Below are positions 7,923-17,846 of a DNA stretch of 41,794 nucleotides, in pieces (positions within the stretch are counted from its first letter, which is position 1; every line of letters begins with the position of its first letter). Below the pieces are notes generated by a model. That model had not been told where the DNA came from. It searched no databases and worked only from the letters and a program-made list of their open reading frames with translations. The position numbers and the translations under genes were made by a program. The stretch is from Maricaulis sp. (GTDB lineage: Bacteria; Pseudomonadota; Alphaproteobacteria; Caulobacterales; Maricaulaceae), in NCBI RefSeq assembly GCF_030149425.1, contig NZ_JASBRQ010000022.1:1-41794 (forward strand), given 5' to 3'.

Positions 7923-8488
7923 GACCCCTCTCAATTGGTCGATTGCAGCGATAGGACACCGATTCGGCGACAGGCTTTCAACAGCCTAGCCGCGCAGGTG
8001 CCAGGGACGATGTGAATATCCGAATTACCATTAAAAGTTAGCCACTTCCAGTGGGCAATGCCCCAACCAGAGCGGGCGCTGGCTGTCTTTGAGTGCGACG
8101 TCTATGCATCACATTGATGGAAATGTGACAGCCGCGCGCGATTCCTTGCCGGTACAGGGATTTACCCAAAGCGCGAAGCGGGTCTAAGCTTGCTCAGCGG
8201 TGGTATTTTGCGGTTTCGGCAAATTTCCGCGAGCTTCCGCTAGACGAACGGTCAGGCCAAACTAGGTCATGCGAGGGAGGGTAAGCCCACATCAGTCGTC
8301 GATCATTGCGTAAAGCCGGGTCCGTCCTGCCTCTCGCACCGTATGATCAGCGACCGCGTTGAACGCTCCTAAGAGAACCAATTCATCGCCACCGCCCAAC
8401 GATATGGCTGCCAAGGGCCTCCGGAATAATCACAACAACCGGACAACAGCCAGGGCAAACAATCACAGTGAAATCAGGGGAGAACCAA
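7923..8488. other. 566-base intergenic region, no gene seen
   Basis: It separates the divergent BON-domain gene and the TonB-dependent receptor gene, so it should hold both promoters. A small hairpin (CCACT/AGTGG, 8042-8054) is visible. I find no convincing coding region, riboswitch or sigma-54 site. The receptor start is set by GGGGAG at 8477-8482. Confidence 0.4.
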
Positions 8489-10822
8489 ATGAAATTTGAT
8501 TTCGCGAAAACTCTGCTCGCCAGCGCGAGCGCGATCGCCATCTGCTCGACCGGCGCCATCGCCCAGGACGAGGACGATCGCCGCTCCAGCGTCAGCGCCA
8601 TTCTTGATGTCATCCAGGTGACCGCGACCAAGCGTCCCGATGCCGAGAATGTCCAGGACGTTCCGATTTCCATTACGGCGTTCAATGCGGACAGCCTCGA
8701 CGCGCTCAACATGCGCGACCTGGAAAGCCTCAGCTACACCATGCCGAACGTGACGCTGGACGATATCGCCACCTCGCGCGGTACCGCCAACTTCTCCATT
8801 CGCGGCCTAGGTGTGAACTCTTCCATTCCGTCCATCGACCCGACCGTCGGCGTTTTCATCGACGGCGTTTACATGGGTTATAATGGCGGCCTCGTCTTCG
8901 ACATGTTCGATCTCGACTCGATCGAGGTTCTGCGCGGCCCGCAGGGTCTGCTGTTCGGCCGGAATACGACCGGCGGTGCGCTTGTCATCAACACCGGTTC
9001 GCCGACCGACGATCTGACCTATGCCGGCCGTATCGGCATGGAAGGCCCGATCGATGACGACCGCGGCAGCTGGGCCCGCACGGTCCAGGGTTATATCTCC
9101 GGCCCGATCGTCGAAGGCGTCCTCAATGGTCGCCTCGGCGCTTATCGCAACGATGATGACGGCTATTTCAAGAACCTGTTCGACGGCTCCGACCATGGCG
9201 CCAACGAAGCCACCATCGTCCGCGGTTCGCTGGAATGGTTTGCCTCTGAGGACCTGACCTTCCTGGCCAAGCTCGAGCGTTCCACCGGCGAAGGCGACGG
9301 TCCGTCGACCCAGAACCGCGGCCTGTTCGAGCGTGACACGTTCGACTTCTCGATCGACGAGCGCGGCTTCTATGAGTCCGAGGCTTGGCTCGCTTCCCTG
9401 CGCGCTGACCTCAATGTCGATTTCGGTGACGGTACGGTCACCAACATCATGGGCTATCGTGACAGCGAAGGCAGCTCCTACGGCGATATCGACTCCACGC
9501 CGGGCTTCTTCTTCCACTCCGGTTCGGAAACCGTGCAGGAACAGTTCTCCAACGAGCTGCGCTATGCCGGTACGTTCGGACAGTGGGATGTGACGACGGG
9601 CATCTACTATTTCGACCAGGAAATCCGCTATACCGAGATCCGCGACCTGCCGACCGTGTCCGCAGCCGGTTTCTACGGCGGCGGCCGCCAGGACCACACC
9701 GTCTTCGGCGTCTTCGGTCAGGTTGATTACTCCTTCACCGAGAACTTCATTGGTAGCTTCGGCCTGCGCTATTCGCGCGAGGAAAAAGACGCCAGCGTGA
9801 CCTATCTCCGCCCGCGCCCGGAATGCTCCATCGTCGACGGCACCTGCCCGTTCACCGGCACCAACCCGTTCGTTCCGGGTGAGAATAATGGTTTCTCCGA
9901 TGCCGATGACTGGACCAATGTGACGCCGAAGGTCGGCTTCCAGTACTTCCCGAACGACAACACCAATATCTACGGTAACTACACCCGTGGTTTCCGTTCC
10001 GGTGGGTATAACTTCCGCATCACGGCTCCGGCTCCGTTCGAGGCGATCGTTGCCTCCAATGGCGGCGCATTCGCGTTCGACGAAGAGACCGTCGACAGCT
10101 ATGAAATCGGCCTGCGTCACCAGACCGAGGATGGCCGCGGCCAGTTCTCCATCGGTGCGTACATGACGGAAGTCGAGGACATGCAGCGTGAGGTGAACGC
10201 GTCTGATCCGGTCGCAGGTGTGGTCCAGACCATCCTGAACACCGCAGATGCCACCATCTCCGGCTTCGAATTCGAAGGCCGCTATGCGATCACCGACGAC
10301 TTCCTGATCATGGGTAATGTCGGTCTGATCGACGCTGAGTATGACGCTGTCCGCTTCAACATCTCCGGCGATGCCGGCGGTCTGGTCGATGGCGATGACC
10401 TCGCCCTGGCCCTGCCGCGTGTTCCGGAAACCACCTGGGGCATCGGCTTCATCCACGATCTCGATCTCGGTAATAACGGCGCGATCTCTTCGCGTGTGAA
10501 CTACCAGTATCGTGACCGTATCGCTTACACGGACAGCAATTTCGGCTGGATCCAGGACGCAGGCATGCTCGACGCAAACCTGACCTGGTACACGCCGGTT
10601 GACGGTCTGGAAGTCTCCATCTTCGGCCGTAACCTGCTCGACGAAGTGCAGGCCGGTGGCGACACCCAGCTGCCGTTTGGCGGCAATGTCGCTCCGCTGT
10701 TCGGCCTTGCCGGCCTGAATGACGGCGTCAACGAGCCGTTCGGCGCTTACCCGGCTGTGGGTACGCTGTCCCCGCTCAAGCCGGGCCGCACCATCGGCTT
10801 CGAGCTGACGATCACGCGCTGA
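8489..10822 (+). CDS. TonB-dependent outer-membrane receptor
   Basis: A 777-residue active-transport receptor of the outer membrane. The signal peptide ends AIA (about residue 26). A TonB-box-like VIQVTATK follows, then the plug domain (about 50-160) with NVQDVPISITAF, FSIRGLG and VEVLRGPQGLLFGRNTTGG-type motifs (here IEVLRGPQ). The C-terminal beta-barrel ends FELTITR, so it lacks the usual final aromatic residue. The substrate is unknown; this type in oligotrophic alphaproteobacteria often imports plant or algal compounds or peptides. The ATG at 8489 is chosen over an in-frame GTG at 8468 for its ribosome site. A terminator follows at 10850. Confidence 0.93.
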   Translation: MKFDFAKTLLASASAIAICSTGAIAQDEDDRRSSVSAILDVIQVTATKRPDAENVQDVPISITAFNADSLDALNMRDLESLSYTMPNVTLDDIATSRGTANFSIRGLGVNSSIPSIDPTVGVFIDGVYMGYNGGLVFDMFDLDSIEVLRGPQGLLFGRNTTGGALVINTGSPTDDLTYAGRIGMEGPIDDDRGSWARTVQGYISGPIVEGVLNGRLGAYRNDDDGYFKNLFDGSDHGANEATIVRGSLEWFASEDLTFLAKLERSTGEGDGPSTQNRGLFERDTFDFSIDERGFYESEAWLASLRADLNVDFGDGTVTNIMGYRDSEGSSYGDIDSTPGFFFHSGSETVQEQFSNELRYAGTFGQWDVTTGIYYFDQEIRYTEIRDLPTVSAAGFYGGGRQDHTVFGVFGQVDYSFTENFIGSFGLRYSREEKDASVTYLRPRPECSIVDGTCPFTGTNPFVPGENNGFSDADDWTNVTPKVGFQYFPNDNTNIYGNYTRGFRSGGYNFRITAPAPFEAIVASNGGAFAFDEETVDSYEIGLRHQTEDGRGQFSIGAYMTEVEDMQREVNASDPVAGVVQTILNTADATISGFEFEGRYAITDDFLIMGNVGLIDAEYDAVRFNISGDAGGLVDGDDLALALPRVPETTWGIGFIHDLDLGNNGAISSRVNYQYRDRIAYTDSNFGWIQDAGMLDANLTWYTPVDGLEVSIFGRNLLDEVQAGGDTQLPFGGNVAPLFGLAGLNDGVNEPFGAYPAVGTLSPLKPGRTIGFELTITR

Positions 10823-10849
10823 TCTGACGCTGAAACAAACCTGATGAGA

Positions 10850-10881
10850 GGCCGGAGCATCTTGCTCCGGCCTTTTATTTT
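10850..10881 (+). terminator. Rho-independent terminator after the TonB receptor
   Basis: A perfect 10-bp stem, GGCCGGAGCA (10850-10859) and TGCTCCGGCC (10863-10872), with loop TCT and a TTTTATTTT tail. It separates the receptor transcript from the peptidase gene. Confidence 0.9.
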
Positions 10882-10981
10882 GCCCGATTGCTGCAACGGC
10901 GGACTGAAATCACACATGTATGATTGGCCCGGCGGCAAAAACCGGCTTCAGTGAAACTCTCAAACCCGGAGATTGACCGTC

Positions 10982-13021
10982 ATGCTGCGTCACCTGTCCC
11001 TTCTGCTCCTGCTCGCCCCCCTGCCCGCCTGGGCCCAGGATTCCGCACTGGAGCCGCTGGATGTTTTCAGCCTGGAGGCGGTCTCGCAGCCACAATTCGC
11101 TCCGGACGGGTCGCAGATCGCCTATCTGCGCGCCAGTAATGACATCACCACCGACAGCACGCGTTCGAGCATCTGGCTGATCGATGCCGATGGTGAGCGC
11201 CATCGCGCCATGGATGGCAGCGCTGCCACCATGTCCTCACCGCGCTGGTCGCCGCAATCAGACCGCCTCGCCTATGTCCGCAGCGAAGGCGATGTCACCA
11301 GCATCAATATCTATCTGCCGGCAGACGGGCGTGACGAGCAGGTGCTGGAACTGGCCGGCGGTGCGGCCGGGCTGAGCTGGTCGCCGGATGGCAAATTCCT
11401 CGCCTTTGCCGGTTTTGTACCGGAACCGCCCCTGCCGCCGGCCGCCCTGCCCGAGCGCGGCGATCATAACTGGGCAGCGGCAGCGCAGGTCGAGGACCGC
11501 CTCGTCTTCCGCATTGACGGTATCGGCCCTTTGCCGCGCGGCGGGCAGCAGCTCTACGTGCTCGACGTGGCCAAGGGCGCGGTGCGCCAGATTACCCGGG
11601 AGGCCAATAGCAGCGGCGCCGATTTCGCCTGGTCGGCGGATGGTTCGGCGCTGATTTTCTCCGCCGACCGGCGTGAGAATGCCGGCACGCAAGCTCCCGA
11701 CACGGATATCTATCGCCTTGATGTGCAAAGCGGCGCCATCACGGCCATCACCGACCGCCGTGGTCCCGACAATGCCCCGCGCCCCTCTCCGGACGGGCAG
11801 ATGATCGCCTATCTGGGCTATGACGACCGGCTGATGGGCTATCACAATACCGAGCTCTACATCGCCGCCGCCGACGGCTCCGGCGCGCGCTCCCTGACCG
11901 CCAGCCTCGACCGCTCGGTTGCCGCACCGGTCTGGGCCGCAGACGGCAGCGGGCTGTATGTGCAGATGATCGATCAGGGCGATACCCATATCGCCTTTGT
12001 CGATCTTGAGGGCGGCGTCGAGCGCCTCGCCTCCGGCATTGGCGGCGCCGCTTTCGGACGTCCCTATACCGGCGGCAGCTATAGCGTCGCTGCGAACGGA
12101 CAGATCGCCTACACCACTGCCTCGGGCACCCGCCCGGCGGAGCTGGCCGTGGGCAATACTGCCGACGGGTTTGAGGTTCTCACCGCACTGAATGAGGATG
12201 TGCTGGCGGGACGCTATATCTCCGAGGTCGAAGATATCCGCTTCGCCTCGCCGCATGACGGGCTGGAGATCCAGGGCTGGGTGCTCTACCCGCCGGGTTT
12301 TGATCCGGACCAGACCTATCCCATGATCCTGGAAATCCATGGCGGTCCCTTCTCCGCCTATGGTCCGGTCTTCTCCGCCGAGTTCCAGCTCATGGCTGCC
12401 CAGGGCTATGTTGTCCTGTACACCAATCCGCGCGGTTCAACGAGCTATGGATATGATTTCGCGAACGAAATCCACCATGCCTATCCCGGGAATGATTATC
12501 ACGACCTGATGGGCGCCGTGGACCATATGGTCGAGCGCGGCTTCATCGATGAGGACCGATTGTTCATCACCGGCGGGTCCGGCGGCGGCACGCTGACCGC
12601 CTGGGCGATCGGTCAGACCGATCGTTTCGCCGCCGCGGCCGTAGTCAAGCCGGTGATCAACTGGTCCAGCTTCGTGCTCTATTCCGACCTGCCGCAATTC
12701 TTCTCGCGCTACTGGTTTGGTGTTGAGCCCTGGGAAGACCCGGATGCCTATTGGCAGCGCTCGCCCCTCTCCCTGGTTGGCGAAGTCGACACGCCGACAT
12801 TGATGATGGTCGGCGGCGCTGATGTCCGCACTCCGCCGGCCGAGACCGAGCAATATTATTCGGCCCTGAAACTGCGCGGCGTCCCGACCGATCTGGTGGT
12901 CATTCCCGACAGCTTCCATTCCATCTCCAATTCCACGCCCAGCCGTCTCCTGGCCAAGGTCGCGGAAATCCTGCGCTGGTTCGAACGCTATGACCCGGCC
13001 TTGGAGGCTGAAGCGGAATGA
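10982..13021 (+). CDS. Secreted S9 family (prolyl oligopeptidase-type) peptidase
   Basis: A 679-residue exported serine peptidase. The signal peptide (LSLLLLLAPLPAWAQ) is followed by a WD40/beta-propeller-like domain with repeated SPDG and WSADGS motifs, then a C-terminal alpha/beta-hydrolase domain. The nucleophile serine lies in GGSGGGTL, the acid in VGGADVRTP and the histidine in PDSFHSIS. These enzymes hydrolyse short peptides, here probably in the periplasm. The ATG at 10982 is used because GGAG lies 10 bases upstream; an in-frame TTG at 10973 is too close to it. The stop overlaps the nitrilase start by four bases, so the two are co-translated. Confidence 0.93.
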   Translation: MLRHLSLLLLLAPLPAWAQDSALEPLDVFSLEAVSQPQFAPDGSQIAYLRASNDITTDSTRSSIWLIDADGERHRAMDGSAATMSSPRWSPQSDRLAYVRSEGDVTSINIYLPADGRDEQVLELAGGAAGLSWSPDGKFLAFAGFVPEPPLPPAALPERGDHNWAAAAQVEDRLVFRIDGIGPLPRGGQQLYVLDVAKGAVRQITREANSSGADFAWSADGSALIFSADRRENAGTQAPDTDIYRLDVQSGAITAITDRRGPDNAPRPSPDGQMIAYLGYDDRLMGYHNTELYIAAADGSGARSLTASLDRSVAAPVWAADGSGLYVQMIDQGDTHIAFVDLEGGVERLASGIGGAAFGRPYTGGSYSVAANGQIAYTTASGTRPAELAVGNTADGFEVLTALNEDVLAGRYISEVEDIRFASPHDGLEIQGWVLYPPGFDPDQTYPMILEIHGGPFSAYGPVFSAEFQLMAAQGYVVLYTNPRGSTSYGYDFANEIHHAYPGNDYHDLMGAVDHMVERGFIDEDRLFITGGSGGGTLTAWAIGQTDRFAAAAVVKPVINWSSFVLYSDLPQFFSRYWFGVEPWEDPDAYWQRSPLSLVGEVDTPTLMMVGGADVRTPPAETEQYYSALKLRGVPTDLVVIPDSFHSISNSTPSRLLAKVAEILRWFERYDPALEAEAE

Positions 13022-13950
13022 GCCTGATCCATCTCGCCGCCATCCAGGCCGCACCGGTCTTTTTCGACAAGGCCGCCTCCACCGAGAAGGCCTGCCACTG
13101 GATCGCTGAAGCCGGCAAACAGGGGGCTGATATCGCCGCCTTCGGCGAGACCTGGCTGCCCGGCTACCCGTTCTTCATCGAAGCGCCGCTGAGTGATTTG
13201 TGGTGGGAAGCCAATGCGCTCTACCTGGAACAGGCCGTGCGGCTGGACGGGCCGGAGCTGGCGCAGATCGCCAGGGCCGCACGCCAGGCCGGTTGCGATG
13301 TTGTCATCGGTATCGCCGAGCTGGATCCGGCGACGGAAGGCTCGATCTACGCCTCCCTCGTCTTCATCTCGCGCGACGGGGAGATCTTGGGCCGCCACCG
13401 CAAGATCAAGCCGACCCATCACGAACGCTCGGTCTGGAGCGATGGTGACGCCGAAGGCCTGCAGGTCTATCCGCGCGAATATGGCCGATTGTCCGGGCTG
13501 AATTGCTGGGAGCACAATATCATGCTGCCCGGCTTCTCATTGATCTGCCAGGGCACACAGATCCATGTCGCTGCCTGGCCCGGGCGCGAACCGGAAACCG
13601 CCCCCAGCGATCCAGTCTGGTCGCGCCAGCTTCTCCTCTCGCGCGCCTTTGCCAGCCAGGCCGGCGCCTATGTCATCGCCCCGGCCGGGCTGCGCCTGAC
13701 CGAACACGTGCCCGAGCGCTTCAGACCTTTGAGCGCCTTTGAGCACACCGGCCAGAGCGCCATTATCGATCCGCGCGGTGAGATCATCGCCGGACCGGCC
13801 GAAGGCGAAACCATCCTGATGGCCCGGGCCGACCTCAACGAGGTGCGCAAGGCCAAGGCCGCCTGCGACCCGGCTGGCCATTACTCCCGGCCCGACCTGT
13901 TCGAACTCAAGCTCAAGGGCGAGCGCGTTTATCCGCCCGGCCCGCGCTAG
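13018..13950 (+). CDS. Carbon-nitrogen hydrolase (nitrilase superfamily)
   Basis: A 310-residue cytoplasmic hydrolase. The catalytic triad is visible: Glu44 in FGETWLPGYP, Lys in RKIKPTHHER (K129/K131) and Cys163 in GLNCWEHN. The RKIKPTHHER and NCWEH segments are closer to true nitrilases, cyanide hydratases and aliphatic amidases than to NAD synthetase-type amidases. The substrate is not predictable. The ATG overlaps the peptidase stop (ATGA), so the two genes probably form one transcript, perhaps for using imported nitrogenous compounds with the upstream TonB receptor. Confidence 0.9.
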   Translation: MSLIHLAAIQAAPVFFDKAASTEKACHWIAEAGKQGADIAAFGETWLPGYPFFIEAPLSDLWWEANALYLEQAVRLDGPELAQIARAARQAGCDVVIGIAELDPATEGSIYASLVFISRDGEILGRHRKIKPTHHERSVWSDGDAEGLQVYPREYGRLSGLNCWEHNIMLPGFSLICQGTQIHVAAWPGREPETAPSDPVWSRQLLLSRAFASQAGAYVIAPAGLRLTEHVPERFRPLSAFEHTGQSAIIDPRGEIIAGPAEGETILMARADLNEVRKAKAACDPAGHYSRPDLFELKLKGERVYPPGPR

Positions 13951-14014
13951 GACTGGGACCGAGCGCCAGAAGCCGACCAAAGATCTATCCGGGATAAGAA
14001 ATCCATAGCGCTTA

Positions 14015-14185
14015 CCTCCTCGCCCTTGATGGGCGAGGTCCCGCGCAGCGGGGGAGTGGGTGACGCGGCGAAGCCGCTACTGAAATCCGACCCTGGGCGC
14101 AAGTCTTTGTCGCGCCTTCGGCGCGCACCCACTCCGTCTCGCCGCTACGCGACGATCCACCTCGCCCCTCGAGGGCGAGGAGGGC
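14015..14185. repeat. Dispersed palindromic repeat element
   Basis: Two long arms are approximately inverted: the left has CCTCCTCGCCCT, GGGCGAGGT and GGAGTGGGTG, the right has CACCCACTCC, CACCTCGCCCC and GGGCGAGGAGG. It fills most of the gap between the convergent nitrilase and GST genes. It resembles the intergenic inverted repeats common in alphaproteobacterial genomes. No gene is seen here. Confidence 0.6.
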
Positions 14186-14233
14186 ACTTCATCGCACTGT
14201 CCTGCCGCCAATTGCTGCGCCTTGAGACGAAGG

Positions 14234-14863
14234 CTAAACCGCCGCGCTTGGCCGCGCTGCAACAGCGTCACGCCAGGCTTTCAGGGCGGTCTGCCCCTCT
14301 TCGGGAACCAGCTTGATCCAGCCGGAAAACTCCACGAAGACGAAGGCGGCGATATCGGCGGCGGTAAAATTATCCCCGGCGACATAGGCACTGCCACGCA
14401 AACGCTGATCGAGCACGGCAAAGAAATCCGCCACCCGCGCGCGTCCGCGTTCGGCAAGCTCGGGGATTTGTGCGTGCGCCACCGGGCCGGTCAGGGCGGC
14501 GTCCTTGAAGGCCTTGGAGGAGTTGCGGAACGCCTCCGCGGTCGCCATGAAACCCTCGAACTCGATACGCGCCGTCCATTCCGCAACCATGGCCTTTTCC
14601 AGCGGCGTCGCGCCCAGCAGGGGCCGGTCAGGATGGGTCTCCTCGATATAGCGCATGATCGAGGCGCCATCGCACAGCACGGTGCCGTCATCGAGTTGCA
14701 GCGCCGGAACGGTGCCGCGCGGATTGATCGCCAGGAAAGCGTCCGAGAGCTGTTCCTTTTGGCGCAGATCGACCTGGACGGTATCGATCTCAATGCCCTT
14801 CTCCGCGAGGAACATGCGAACACGGCGCGGGCTGGGGGCGGTCAGGCAGTCATAGAATTTCAT
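14234..14863 (-). CDS. Glutathione S-transferase family protein
   Basis: A 209-residue GST. The N-terminal thioredoxin-like domain begins MKFYDCLTAPSPRRVRMFL, with NPRGTVPAL (cis-Pro loop) and DGASIMRYIEE (glutathione-contact Ser). The all-helical C-terminal domain has GDNFTAADIAAF, the conserved N-capping and hydrophobic-staple region. The ATG at 14863 has GAGGG 5 bases upstream; the frame is open further but runs into the amidase gene. It lies 7 bases after the amidase stop, so the two are one operon. Probable detoxification role; substrate unknown. Confidence 0.88.
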   Translation of the reverse strand: MKFYDCLTAPSPRRVRMFLAEKGIEIDTVQVDLRQKEQLSDAFLAINPRGTVPALQLDDGTVLCDGASIMRYIEETHPDRPLLGATPLEKAMVAEWTARIEFEGFMATAEAFRNSSKAFKDAALTGPVAHAQIPELAERGRARVADFFAVLDQRLRGSAYVAGDNFTAADIAAFVFVEFSGWIKLVPEEGQTALKAWRDAVAARPSAAV

Positions 14864-14870
14864 GGAACCC

Positions 14871-16619
14871 TCAAAGGAAAAGCGGCGGGTGATCCTCGGC
14901 GACCCCGAGGCGGCGTTCAATGGCGAGCCCCAGGCGCAAGGCATTGTCCTCGCGGAATAGCGGCGCCCAGACACTGGTGGTTTGCGGCACGCGGTGCAAT
15001 GCCTCGGGATCGGCTGCGGTCTCGCCGTTCGGCACGCGGCTGGCGATCTCGTTATAGCCCGACTTCACCGCCAGTTGCGGATGGCCGGTATAATTGGTGA
15101 TGGTAAGCATGGAGCCGGCGAAATTCGGTCCGATCACGGCGTCCAGCCCGGTCATGGCCTGATCGAACTCGTGCATGATGCGGCGCCGCAGACGGTCGAC
15201 ATTGATCAGGTCGATAGCCGAAATCAGCCGCGCCCGGCGCCAGGTATTGGGCCAGGCGACACCGGACTGCCAGCGCAGCTCGTCATCGCGATTGCTCAGG
15301 GTGAGCTCTTCAAAGGCCGCCGCTGATTCAGCCTCCACAACCGCGAACAGCGCATCATAGGGCAGATCGGGAAGTGCGAACTCGACCAGCTCGACACCGG
15401 CATCGCGGGCCGCATCCAGGGCGGCGCGGTCGGCCGCGCCAGCCTGTTCAAACCAGGCCGGATCATAGCCAACCCGCAGGCCGCGCACATCGGCGCTGAG
15501 ATCGGCGGTGAAGCCATGGGCAATGGATCCGGCATCGCCAGCGTCATAGCCGTTCAGGACGCCGAGCACCCATGCGGTATCCTCGACCGACCGGGTGATC
15601 GGTCCGATCTTGTCCAGGCTCCAGCACAAAGCCATGGCACCGGCGCGCGAAACCCGGCCGAAGGTCGGCCGCAGGCCGGTCGTACCGCAGCGATTAGAGG
15701 GCGAGACGATGGAGCCCAGCGTCTCCGTCCCGATGGCGAAGCTGACCAGGCCCGCCGCGGTCGCCGAGGCCGAACCGGCGCTTGATCCGGACGAGCCCTC
15801 TTCCAGATTCCACGGATTGCGGGTCCGCCCGCCGAACCAGAGATCGCCATAGGCCAGCGCGCCGTTCGTCGTCTTGCCCAGATGCACCGCCCCGGCCTCG
15901 GTCAGCAGGCGGGTGATATGGGCATCCTCGCTGGCGACCCGGTCGCGATACGGCATGGCGCCCCAGGTCGAGGCAATGCCGGCGACGTCGATAATGTCCT
16001 TCATGCCATACGGGATGCCGTGCAGCGGTCCGCGATCGCGCCCCTCAGCCAGCTCGCGGTCGGCCCGGGCGGCCTGCTCGCGCGCCATATCGGCGGTGAC
16101 CGTGACGAAGCATTCGAGGGCTGCGCCATGGCGGCTGATCCGGGACAGATAGATCTCGGTCAGGCGCTGCGAGGTCAGCGCTCCGCGGCGCAGCCATTGC
16201 GCCTGCTTCCACAGCGGGGCGAAAGCGATGGCCGTATCGCTGCCCGGCAGGCTGCCCGCATCCGCGCCGGCGCCGGTGACAGAATTCTCCTGGGCCGGGT
16301 AGTCATGGCCGGGCAGGCGCGGGTCGAATACCGTGGCCGGTGCGAGATGGTTCGGCTTGTCCAGCGCCCGTAACTGCTCGACCCAGGCCTTCCATTCCTC
16401 CAGCCCGTCAATGATCTGGGCCCGCTCGGCCTCGGTGTAGCTGACATCGAACAGCGCCTCGGCGGAACGCAGCTGCTCGCTGGAGATTTCTCCCCCCTGA
16501 GGCGAATCGGAAATCCCTTCCGTTTCGCCCGATTCCTGCCCCATTTGGCGACATCCGGCCCCCGCCAAGGCCGCTCCGGCGGCTGAAACCTTCAGGAAAT
16601 CACGTCTCGTACTGCCCAT
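14871..16619 (-). CDS. Amidase (amidase signature family), Tat-exported
   Basis: A 582-residue amidase. The N-terminus MGSTRRDFLKVSAAGAALAG is a twin-arginine signal, ending at AGAGC, which may be a lipobox, so a periplasmic or anchored enzyme. The catalytic Ser-cisSer-Lys set is visible: Lys207 in YGMKDIIDVAG and the Ser-rich stretch G275-SSGSSAGS283, followed by GTETLGSIVSPS. It is longer than cytoplasmic GatA-type amidases because of about 100 extra N-terminal residues. The substrate is unknown. It heads the operon with the GST gene. Confidence 0.92.
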   Translation of the reverse strand: MGSTRRDFLKVSAAGAALAGAGCRQMGQESGETEGISDSPQGGEISSEQLRSAEALFDVSYTEAERAQIIDGLEEWKAWVEQLRALDKPNHLAPATVFDPRLPGHDYPAQENSVTGAGADAGSLPGSDTAIAFAPLWKQAQWLRRGALTSQRLTEIYLSRISRHGAALECFVTVTADMAREQAARADRELAEGRDRGPLHGIPYGMKDIIDVAGIASTWGAMPYRDRVASEDAHITRLLTEAGAVHLGKTTNGALAYGDLWFGGRTRNPWNLEEGSSGSSAGSASATAAGLVSFAIGTETLGSIVSPSNRCGTTGLRPTFGRVSRAGAMALCWSLDKIGPITRSVEDTAWVLGVLNGYDAGDAGSIAHGFTADLSADVRGLRVGYDPAWFEQAGAADRAALDAARDAGVELVEFALPDLPYDALFAVVEAESAAAFEELTLSNRDDELRWQSGVAWPNTWRRARLISAIDLINVDRLRRRIMHEFDQAMTGLDAVIGPNFAGSMLTITNYTGHPQLAVKSGYNEIASRVPNGETAADPEALHRVPQTTSVWAPLFREDNALRLGLAIERRLGVAEDHPPLFL

Positions 16620-16756
16620 CTCGGACCGCCCTCCCCAGCGCTATTCGCCTTTAAAACTAGGCCTTTCCGCATGCATGACACAAGGGCAGACAGCCCGGGT
16701 TCATCTGCAACGCGCAAAATTGCCTGTATGCGCGCATTCCGCTGCCACATTTGCTG

Positions 16757-16771
16757 ATTAACCATGTTAAT
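16757..16771. promoter_or_regulatory. Possible CtrA-type site ATTAACCATGTTAAT
   Basis: A near-perfect palindrome that includes TTAACCAT, reported as a CtrA-associated motif in Caulobacter. It lies in the divergent promoter region between the amidase and the membrane-protein genes, 36 bases before the start at 16807. The spacing differs from the classic TTAA-N7-TTAA site, so this is only a suggestion. Confidence 0.3.
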
Positions 16772-16806
16772 GAACCCTACCGGGCGAACTTTTTAAGGGG
16801 GAGGCC

Positions 16807-17784
16807 ATGCCCTTAGACGCTGCACAAAACCGCGAGGTCGGGACGATCAATCGTCCGGTCGCAAAACAGTATGAGGACGACAGTTTCGAGCGTCCTGCAG
16901 ACCAGGATGCGCAGTATGATCTGCGCTCACCGGTCGAGATGACCCGGCTGCGCAAGGCGATGTCCTTCGCCGATGCCCGCCGCCATGACATGATCCTGTT
17001 CCGCCGCACCTGGGATGGCGCGGTGTCGTTCAAGAGCACCCAGGGCGAAAGCGCGATCAAGCCGATCGAGCGGGCGGCGATTTATCCCAAATCGCACATC
17101 ATGCACTTCTCGATCCTGGCCTCGCTGGTCCTGTTTGAAGGCCTGGCCAACGCTTATTTCTTCTCCAAGGGCTCTGACCTGGGTTTGCTGGGCGGCTGGC
17201 TGCAGGCCATCACCGTCTCCTTCACCAATGTCATCGCCGCCTTCTTCCTGATCGGGTTTTTGGGCTTCCGCCTGATGTCCAACCCGCATCGCCGCCTGCA
17301 TATCGTGCTCGGCGTGGTGACCATTGTCGCGACCTCCGTGGCGCTGATCATGCTGAACCTGACGGCGGCGCATTTCCGCGACTTGCTGGAATTCAACGCC
17401 GCGACGCTGGCGCTGGGTGGGGCTGGCGAAACCGGTGAAGTCCTGGCCCCGGTCCTGGCCGTGCGCGAGAACCCGTTCGGGTTCCAGACGCTGGAAGCCC
17501 TGCTGCTCTTCATCCTGGGGACGACCTTTGCCGCCATCGCGGCGTATAAGGGCCGCACCTTCTCCGATCCGATCCTGGGCTATGCCGGCGTGTCCAAACG
17601 CCTGGAAACGGCCGCCAAGGATCTGGAACGGGCAACGGAAGCGGGCTACCGCAATGTCAAAAAGCTGAAAGAGCCGGAGCTGGAATTGCTGTCCAGAGCC
17701 AATGACCTGCTGATCGAGGTCAATGCTGACCTCGCCGGTCCGGGCATGCGCGAGCTGGGCGAGCGCAAGGCCGATCCGGTATAA
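16807..17784 (+). CDS. Uncharacterised four-pass membrane protein
   Basis: A 325-residue protein. A soluble N-terminal part of about 95 residues is followed by about four hydrophobic segments (about 100-120, 133-160, 168-190 and 223-242) and a charged, helical C-terminal part of about 70 residues that may be a coiled coil (LETAAKDLERATEAG). The ribosome site AAGGGGGAGG is strong. Not a transporter family I recognise. The next gene, 62 bases downstream in the same direction, encodes a membrane-anchored vWA-like protein, and the two probably work together. Confidence 0.7.
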   Translation: MPLDAAQNREVGTINRPVAKQYEDDSFERPADQDAQYDLRSPVEMTRLRKAMSFADARRHDMILFRRTWDGAVSFKSTQGESAIKPIERAAIYPKSHIMHFSILASLVLFEGLANAYFFSKGSDLGLLGGWLQAITVSFTNVIAAFFLIGFLGFRLMSNPHRRLHIVLGVVTIVATSVALIMLNLTAAHFRDLLEFNAATLALGGAGETGEVLAPVLAVRENPFGFQTLEALLLFILGTTFAAIAAYKGRTFSDPILGYAGVSKRLETAAKDLERATEAGYRNVKKLKEPELELLSRANDLLIEVNADLAGPGMRELGERKADPV

Positions 17785-17792
17785 TCAAACGG

Positions 17793-17816
17793 GGAGCGGC
17801 GGCTGGGTGCCGCTCC
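17793..17816 (+). other. Intercistronic hairpin
   Basis: GGAGCGGC (17793-17800) pairs with GCCGCTCC (17809-17816) over an 8-base loop, with no T tail. It lies between the membrane protein and the vWA-like gene and could stabilise or partly attenuate the transcript. Confidence 0.5.
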
Positions 17817-17846
17817 TCATTCAACAGCGAAGCGACGGGGGGGAAT

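Noticed and set aside
6105..8015. Long plus-strand open frame of 636 codons
   Set aside because: It lies antisense to three well-supported minus-strand genes with family motifs and ribosome sites; its protein is low-complexity and matches nothing recognisable.
8807..10456. Long minus-strand open frame of 549 codons
   Set aside because: Antisense to the TonB-dependent receptor, which carries clear plug and barrel motifs; a GC-bias shadow.
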